Positions 6,841 to 10,283 of a DNA stretch of 10,283 nt are shown here, in pieces; the first letter of the stretch is position 1; every line of letters starts with the position of its first letter. This stretch comes from Leptospira sp. Lineage in GTDB: Bacteria > Spirochaetota > Leptospiria > Leptospirales > Leptospiraceae. Made by a program: the position numbers and the translations under genes. Location of the stretch: contig JALOTI010000029.1 in assembly GCA_025457985.1 (NCBI GenBank), forward strand, positions 1 to 10,283, written 5' to 3'. The notes beneath the pieces are model-generated. The model was not told the DNA's origin. It searched no databases and saw only the letters and a program-made list of their open reading frames with translations.

Positions 6841-7746
6841 TTGCATTATCTTCGTAAATTCACTCATTCCAGCTTTCAGAAACATTTTTTTAATTCCTAC
6901 CAATTGATTTTTAGCAGATTCTTCTTTGTTCCCCTTATTTTATCTTCACTTGCCGGTTGTTCGTTAGCAGACATTCGACCTGCGGTTTTGACTAATACTG
7001 GTTATAATGAGTCTCTTAGAAAGAAAGGGGAAGAGATTTTAGATAACCCAAACTACAAGGAACTCAAACCTGGAGAATGGAAAAAATACAAGTCAGTTCA
7101 GTTTACAATCAAAGACGTCTGGAAATCTAAGTTTGTTAGATTTTTCACTCCTATCAAAGAAGATGAGCCTCGACTTCGTGTCTTTATAGATTTTGAAAAA
7201 GATGCTATGGAGATCGAGTTCTTAAGTGGGCAGAGTAAGGGATTGATCTATGGTTTGGTCAAAAAAGATACATACCAAGTTGCAGCTGATACTGGTAAGG
7301 TGTTTATTGCCGATGATGAAGTCCGAGTGTATTTGGAATCTCTTCGTTTGTATCTGACTTTGCCTTGGCGCTTAAAAGAGTATCCCATTCTAATGTATTC
7401 GGGAAAAATCAGTGTAAATGGGGCAGATTACGAAACCTTATACCTTACATCAGTTCAGCCAGAGGCAAATCCTGACACGGATCAATACGTTGCCTATCTG
7501 GAAAAACAGTCAGGGGCTTTGGAGTGGATACAATTTACGTATCGAGAGTTGTTTGGGTTTTACAAAGGTGTTCTCAAGTTTGGCTTTTATGAACCCTGGT
7601 TGGATAAACAATACCCACGAAGGATTACGATTTTGGACTCATTTTCGGATTCCAATTTTGTCCATGAAATTCGAATTGAAAAAATAGAAATTCCGAAGCC
7701 TACGCAAACACTTACAGAAGAAGACAAGGTTTTGGAATTGGAGTGA
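6841..7746 (+). CDS. Putative lipoprotein of unknown function
   Basis: This 301-residue protein has a lipoprotein signal: a basic N-region, a hydrophobic stretch (about 25-36) and lipobox LAGC with C40 as the lipidated residue. The mature part (about 262 residues) is rich in alternating hydrophobic/polar strands and aromatics, for example RLYLTLPWRLKEYPILMYSG (168-187), YETLYLTSV, DQYVAYLEKQSGALEWIQFTYRE and FYKGVLKFGFYEPW. The order 'modified or surface property, then PDTDQY..YLEK.SG......TYRE' recalls LolA-like beta-clamshell lipoproteins, but I cannot assign a family. The start is TTG at 6841, with AAAAGG eight bases upstream; an in-frame stop at 6808 excludes longer forms. A later TTG (6904) would give a more usual 18-residue signal peptide but has no ribosome site. 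It stands alone between two terminators and is convergent with tonB. Confidence 0.8.
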   Translation: MHYLRKFTHSSFQKHFFNSYQLIFSRFFFVPLILSSLAGCSLADIRPAVLTNTGYNESLRKKGEEILDNPNYKELKPGEWKKYKSVQFTIKDVWKSKFVRFFTPIKEDEPRLRVFIDFEKDAMEIEFLSGQSKGLIYGLVKKDTYQVAADTGKVFIADDEVRVYLESLRLYLTLPWRLKEYPILMYSGKISVNGADYETLYLTSVQPEANPDTDQYVAYLEKQSGALEWIQFTYRELFGFYKGVLKFGFYEPWLDKQYPRRITILDSFSDSNFVHEIRIEKIEIPKPTQTLTEEDKVLELE

Positions 7747-7773
7747 ACCGATTCGGAATGGAATGATTGAAAC

Positions 7774-7836
7774 AAATTACAGGCAATTGAATGAGTTTCC
7801 AATGGTCCTGTAATTTATCTATTTAGTATTTTTTTT
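7774..7836. terminator. Bidirectional terminator between the lipoprotein gene and tonB
   Basis: AAATTACAGG (7774-7783) and CCTGTAATTT (7807-7816) form a perfect 10-base inverted repeat with a 23-base loop that contains a further ATTG/CAAT pairing. On the plus strand an eight-T run (7829-7836) follows twelve bases later. On the minus strand the stem ends in TTT directly after the tonB stop region. Its position between two convergent genes supports shared use. Confidence 0.65.
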
Positions 7837-8431
7837 AATTCAATGTAAATCGAATCGGAACGAGAACTTTTACTGTTATTGGTTTTCCTTCCAAGATCGA
7901 CGGCGAAAATCTCTTTCTTTTGTATGTATTGATTGCTTCTTGTTCCAAACCACCACCTAATGTTTTACCAACGGATCGTACACGTAGTACTTCACCAGTA
8001 TCAGCAATCACAACTTCCAAAGTCATAGTCCCCGTAATACCCAGTGACTTAGCCTCGCTCGTGTATTCTGGTCTAACATTGGGAGATAGGTCTACTGGAG
8101 ACGTGGCTCCAGAAACGATCGGGTCAGAAGCACCAGCAACCCTTGGATCCTCTTTTTTCTCTACTTTCTCTTTATCAGTAAGGTCAAAATCACCATCTGT
8201 TGGTTTGGAGTCTGTGACAGGTTCTTGGATTTGTACGTTATCGATGAAGGCAACTTCCTCGACTAAATTATCTAGTCCGTCCCCTTCGAATTGAGGAGTG
8301 AACCAAAATAAAATGATGAGAAGCTGGATAAGGGCGGATAACCCAAGTCCCGTCTCCATTCTATAACGATCGATAAATCGATGAATTCTTTGTCGTTTGG
8401 ACCTTCGAGGAAGAGTAACAACTTGGTTCAC
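7835..8431 (-). CDS. tonB: TonB-family energy transducer
   Basis: This 198-residue protein has a basic cytoplasmic N-terminus ([16 protein letters not shown]), one membrane anchor (about 28-45) and a periplasmic linker. A C-terminal TonB domain follows (about 118-198) with [53 protein letters not shown] and a final strand VPIRFTLN. It should carry motion from the ExbB/ExbD motor to outer-membrane receptors. The linker (46-117) is only about 72 residues, acidic, and lacks the long Pro-Glu/Pro-Lys repeats of enterobacterial TonB. The start is GTG at 8431, one base after the exbD stop; its ribosome site AAAAGGA lies within the end of exbD, so translation is probably coupled. It is the last gene of the operon. 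Confidence 0.88.
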   Translation of the reverse strand: MNQVVTLPRRSKRQRIHRFIDRYRMETGLGLSALIQLLIILFWFTPQFEGDGLDNLVEEVAFIDNVQIQEPVTDSKPTDGDFDLTDKEKVEKKEDPRVAGASDPIVSGATSPVDLSPNVRPEYTSEAKSLGITGTMTLEVVIADTGEVLRVRSVGKTLGGGLEQEAINTYKRKRFSPSILEGKPITVKVLVPIRFTLN

Positions 8432-8432
8432 G

Positions 8433-8855
8433 TTATTGTCCTTTTAAACCGCCACCCTGGGTGGTTTGTGTTACCAGTGATACTTTTAATGCACCAATTT
8501 CTTTTAGTGATTCAAATACACTATCCAATTCTTCGTAAGTCAAATTTTGATCGGCATGGATCAAGACTTTTAAATCCGGAGTGGTCGCAAGTTTTGCTCT
8601 AATCTCACTTAACGCTTCATTAAGCGGTCGTTTTACGGAATTAAAATAAACAGTTCTTTCGGAATCTGCGCTCAGATAAAGATTGGCAATTTTTTTATTT
8701 AGCTGCTCTCCACCAGGAACATCTGGGAGATCGATAGGAAGATCTGGATCCGAATCCAACACCGAAGTAACCATAAAGAAAACCAGTAATAAGAAGGCAA
8801 TGTCAGCCATTGAGCTTACTGGAACTGTTGGTGCGACTTTTTTTCTGCGTAACAT
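8433..8855 (-). CDS. exbD: ExbD/TolR-family motor protein (second exbD of the operon)
   Basis: This 140-residue protein has one membrane helix near the N-terminus and a periplasmic domain. The helix [18 protein letters not shown] carries D18, the proton-channel Asp of the family. After it comes the usual DLP.DLPD segment ([12 protein letters not shown]), then the compact alpha/beta periplasmic domain ([40 protein letters not shown]) ending VSLVTQTT. It works with ExbB to convert proton-motive force into TonB movement. ATG at 8855 comes one base after the stop of the upstream exbD, with only a weak AAGAAA site, so coupling is likely. It ends in an unusual Gly-rich tail ([10 protein letters not shown]) whose codons hold the ribosome site of tonB. 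Confidence 0.93.
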   Translation of the reverse strand: MLRRKKVAPTVPVSSMADIAFLLLVFFMVTSVLDSDPDLPIDLPDVPGGEQLNKKIANLYLSADSERTVYFNSVKRPLNEALSEIRAKLATTPDLKVLIHADQNLTYEELDSVFESLKEIGALKVSLVTQTTQGGGLKGQ

Positions 8856-8856
8856 A

Positions 8857-9276
8857 CTATTGTTTCTTTCTTACTGAAATTTTTTCAAATCCGCGAAGTT
8901 GGACTGCAGACAGCGCATCCAGCATCTTGGCATATTTGGTATCACCCGTTGTAACAATGAGCGCCAATTTATTCGGAAGATCGGGAATTTCCATTTTGTT
9001 AAGATCATCCCGAAATTCTTTTAAGTTGGCATATTCCTTTGTTCCAATGGAAGGGTTTCGCATCTTGTATTTATCTTGTGTAACAAGGATTTCATACACA
9101 TTCTTTCGAAGGAATGGCTGGGGTTCTGATTGTTTTCGGGGAAGACTGATATTCAATCCTTCCTTAACAAAGAATACTGCAGTCACCATAAAAAACACCA
9201 AGAGCAAAAATGCGATATCGGACATCGATGCCGCTGATATCTCTTCTAACTCTTGTTTTTTCTTTAACTTAATCAT
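8857..9276 (-). CDS. exbD: ExbD/TolR-family motor protein (first exbD of the operon)
   Basis: This 139-residue paralogue of the next gene has a charged N-terminus ([17 protein letters not shown]) and helix [19 protein letters not shown] with the family Asp at D20. Its periplasmic domain differs clearly from the second Exb[17 protein letters not shown] replaces the DLP-rich segment, followed by [16 protein letters not shown] and [32 protein letters not shown]. The helices are nearly identical in core sequence while the periplasmic parts are not, which fits two ExbD subunits with different partners or a heterodimer in one motor. ATG at 9276 follows exbB by 19 bases; no strong ribosome site is seen. 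Confidence 0.92.
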   Translation of the reverse strand: MIKLKKKQELEEISAASMSDIAFLLLVFFMVTAVFFVKEGLNISLPRKQSEPQPFLRKNVYEILVTQDKYKMRNPSIGTKEYANLKEFRDDLNKMEIPDLPNKLALIVTTGDTKYAKMLDALSAVQLRGFEKISVRKKQ

Positions 9277-9295
9277 GATATTATTCTATTCTCGA

Positions 9296-10129
9296 TTAAG
9301 CTTTTTTTCCCGCTTTCAGTTTTAGATACTCTTTGTAGATTTTATTCGCAGCTTCTTCCACTTCGGAAGTAAAAAAGCCAACTCGACCTTGTAGATACTG
9401 GTAAAATGTCATCGCAGGAATCGCAACGATAAGACCAGCAGCAGTTGTAATCAAAGCTTCTTTAATACCGCCAGCTACAACCTTAGCGTTTACCTGATCC
9501 GCATTGGCGATTGCATCAAAGGCGTTAATCATACCTGATACAGTACCAAGGAATCCGACGAGTGGAGCAATCGTTGAAACAGCCGCTAAAACAGTTAGTC
9601 CTTTTTCAAGAAGAGTGATCACTTCGCCAGCTTCTCTCTCAATTCCAGAGGCAAAAATCTCAGGGTCATTTTGAGAAACTTCCATTCCGTTTTTAAGAAC
9701 GTCTGTGATTCTTTGTCCTTCGTTTGCTTTTAAAAATTCTTCAACAGATTTTAATCCACCAGCTTCAATTGCATCCGCCAAATCTTGGTTATAGCCTTTG
9801 CGAATGAGCTTTGCAGTAAAGAAAAAGTAAAGTCTTTCAAATATAACACCAAAACCCACTATAGAAGCAAGTAGGAGAGGCCACATTGACCATCCGCCTG
9901 TTACGAATAGTTTAATGAGTCCAATTTCAGAGTCCTTTTTTGGCACTGCCGCATCTGCCTCTGTATTTTGAGGAGGTGTTTGGATTTCGGAATTTTCAGT
10001 CGTTGTAGTAGGGGCAGTTGGTTCTGTACTTTGCGCTTCGATTCTGCTTGTTAGAGTAAAGACTGTGATAAGTGCGATCACAAAAGACACTGAGCCTTTG
10101 GCTATAGTCTTTTTTCCTGGGAATTTCAT
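9296..10129 (-). CDS. exbB: ExbB/TolQ/MotA-family proton channel protein with N-terminal extension
   Basis: This 277-residue protein is longer than E. coli ExbB (244). Residues 1-33 look like a cleavable signal peptide (KKTIAK basic start, hydrophobic core, ending SRIEAQ). Residues 34-67 are a Thr/Pro/Glu-rich periplasmic spacer. Three membrane helices follow (about 76-102, 177-205, 222-245). Family hallmarks are [19 protein letters not shown], the pore segment [21 protein letters not shown] (T196) and [19 protein letters not shown] (E224, T228/T229). It forms the inner-membrane proton-conducting stator with the two ExbDs. ATG at 10129 is preferred over an in-frame ATG at 10141 because GGAG lies six bases before it; the upstream ATG has no ribosome site. 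It is the first gene of the exbB-exbD-exbD-tonB operon. Confidence 0.92.
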   Translation of the reverse strand: MKFPGKKTIAKGSVSFVIALITVFTLTSRIEAQSTEPTAPTTTTENSEIQTPPQNTEADAAVPKKDSEIGLIKLFVTGGWSMWPLLLASIVGFGVIFERLYFFFTAKLIRKGYNQDLADAIEAGGLKSVEEFLKANEGQRITDVLKNGMEVSQNDPEIFASGIEREAGEVITLLEKGLTVLAAVSTIAPLVGFLGTVSGMINAFDAIANADQVNAKVVAGGIKEALITTAAGLIVAIPAMTFYQYLQGRVGFFTSEVEEAANKIYKEYLKLKAGKKA

Positions 10130-10135
10130 GAATGT

Positions 10136-10139
10136 CTCC
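10136..10139 (-). promoter_or_regulatory. Ribosome binding site deciding the exbB start
   Basis: GGAG on the minus strand, six bases before ATG at 10129. It lies inside the four-codon extension that would result from starting at 10141, so the shorter form is favoured. A 6-base inverted repeat, CATATC/GATATG (10139-10144 and 10150-10155), sits immediately upstream and could form a weak hairpin next to it. Confidence 0.65.
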
Positions 10140-10176
10140 ATATCAAATAGATATGTTTCAAAAATAGAATATCTCT

Positions 10177-10206
10177 GTTACAAACATATGACAGATTTGT
10201 TACAAA
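10177..10206. promoter_or_regulatory. Paired GTTACAAA repeats upstream of the exb operon
   Basis: GTTACAAA occurs at 10177-10184 and again at 10199-10206, 22 bases apart in the same orientation. The second copy is part of the palindrome TTTGT-T-ACAAA (10196-10206). The spacing of about two helical turns in the divergent intergenic region would suit a regulator of exbB and its neighbour, but the repeats are short and AT-rich. They do not resemble the classical Fur consensus. Confidence 0.3.
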
Positions 10207-10283
10207 GATTTCTTTTCAGATCCGATGAGACTCGTCGATACAGTCTGGAAGATCTCTCTCAATTTGGGAATTCCCGCAAGGAA
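10188..10283 (+). CDS. Probable N-terminus of a divergent gene (partial, runs off the right edge)
   Basis: From ATG at 10188 the frame stays open for 32 codons to the window end. It reads as soluble, charged protein: MTDLLQRFLF, then RSDETRRYSLEDLSQFGNSRKE. No family is recognisable from this piece, and no ribosome site precedes the ATG. A second possibility is ATG at 10225 in another frame (MRLVDTVWKISLNLGIPARK), which also stays open and also lacks a ribosome site. The choice between the two frames needs the sequence beyond the window. Confidence 0.4.
   Translation, partial: MTDLLQRFLFRSDETRRYSLEDLSQFGNSRKE

Noticed and set aside
7920..8294. 124-codon plus-strand frame opposite tonB
   Set aside because: Low-complexity Ser/Thr-rich translation that mirrors the tonB linker codons; no start signals.
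8810..9325. 171-codon open frame on the plus strand opposite the two exbD genes
   Set aside because: It is antisense to two strongly supported genes, and its composition reflects their reverse complement, with no ribosome site or recognisable domain.
10130..10141. Upstream ATG at 10141 for exbB
   Set aside because: The GGAG ribosome site lies within this segment at the right distance for ATG at 10129, and nothing similar precedes 10141.

Overview
This AT-rich window is most likely from a Leptospira or a close relative in the Leptospiraceae. The reasons are a large hybrid sensor kinase ending in a SpoIIE-type phosphatase, an Lnt-like nitrilase-fold membrane protein, a lipoprotein of no familiar family, and an exbB-exbD-exbD-tonB cluster. 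The genus is inferred from gene content and style, not from a marker gene. I see no mobile element, tRNA, rRNA or CRISPR array, and no gene-free stretch longer than 300 bases.

Layout, left to right. (1) Positions 2-175 hold the tail of an unrecognised membrane protein. It overlaps the start of a divergent apolipoprotein N-acyltransferase-like gene (147-1622, +). (2) That gene meets, tail to tail with a 6-base overlap, a minus-strand pair: a glycerol facilitator (4114-4827), and 10 bases after it a hybrid histidine kinase / receiver / PP2C phosphatase (1617-4103). (3) A 133-base divergent region (4828-4960) separates the glycerol facilitator from a short-form malic enzyme (4961-6250, +). (4) A phasin-like coiled-coil gene (6353-6724, +) follows. 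Its promoter carries two palindromes with a TGC-N3-GCA core, centred 22 bases apart, and its end carries a GNRA-loop terminator. (5) A lipoprotein gene (6841-7746, +) comes next. (6) A convergent terminator separates it from a minus-strand energy-transduction operon read exbB, exbD, exbD, tonB (10129 down to 7835). (7) The right edge holds the probable first codons of a divergent gene.

How the genes may work together. The exbB/exbD/exbD/tonB genes are packed with 19-, 1- and 1-base gaps. They should form one inner-membrane motor that powers outer-membrane TonB-dependent uptake. The glycerol facilitator and the hybrid kinase-phosphatase look co-transcribed, which suggests a link between glycerol entry or membrane state and a partner-switching output. 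Malic enzyme supplies pyruvate and reducing power. The phasin next to it hints at carbon storage, and its promoter palindromes resemble the published core of the PHA-responsive repressor PhaR. This is the most interesting regulatory signal in the window, but it needs a genome-wide search for phaC and phaR before it means polyester storage.
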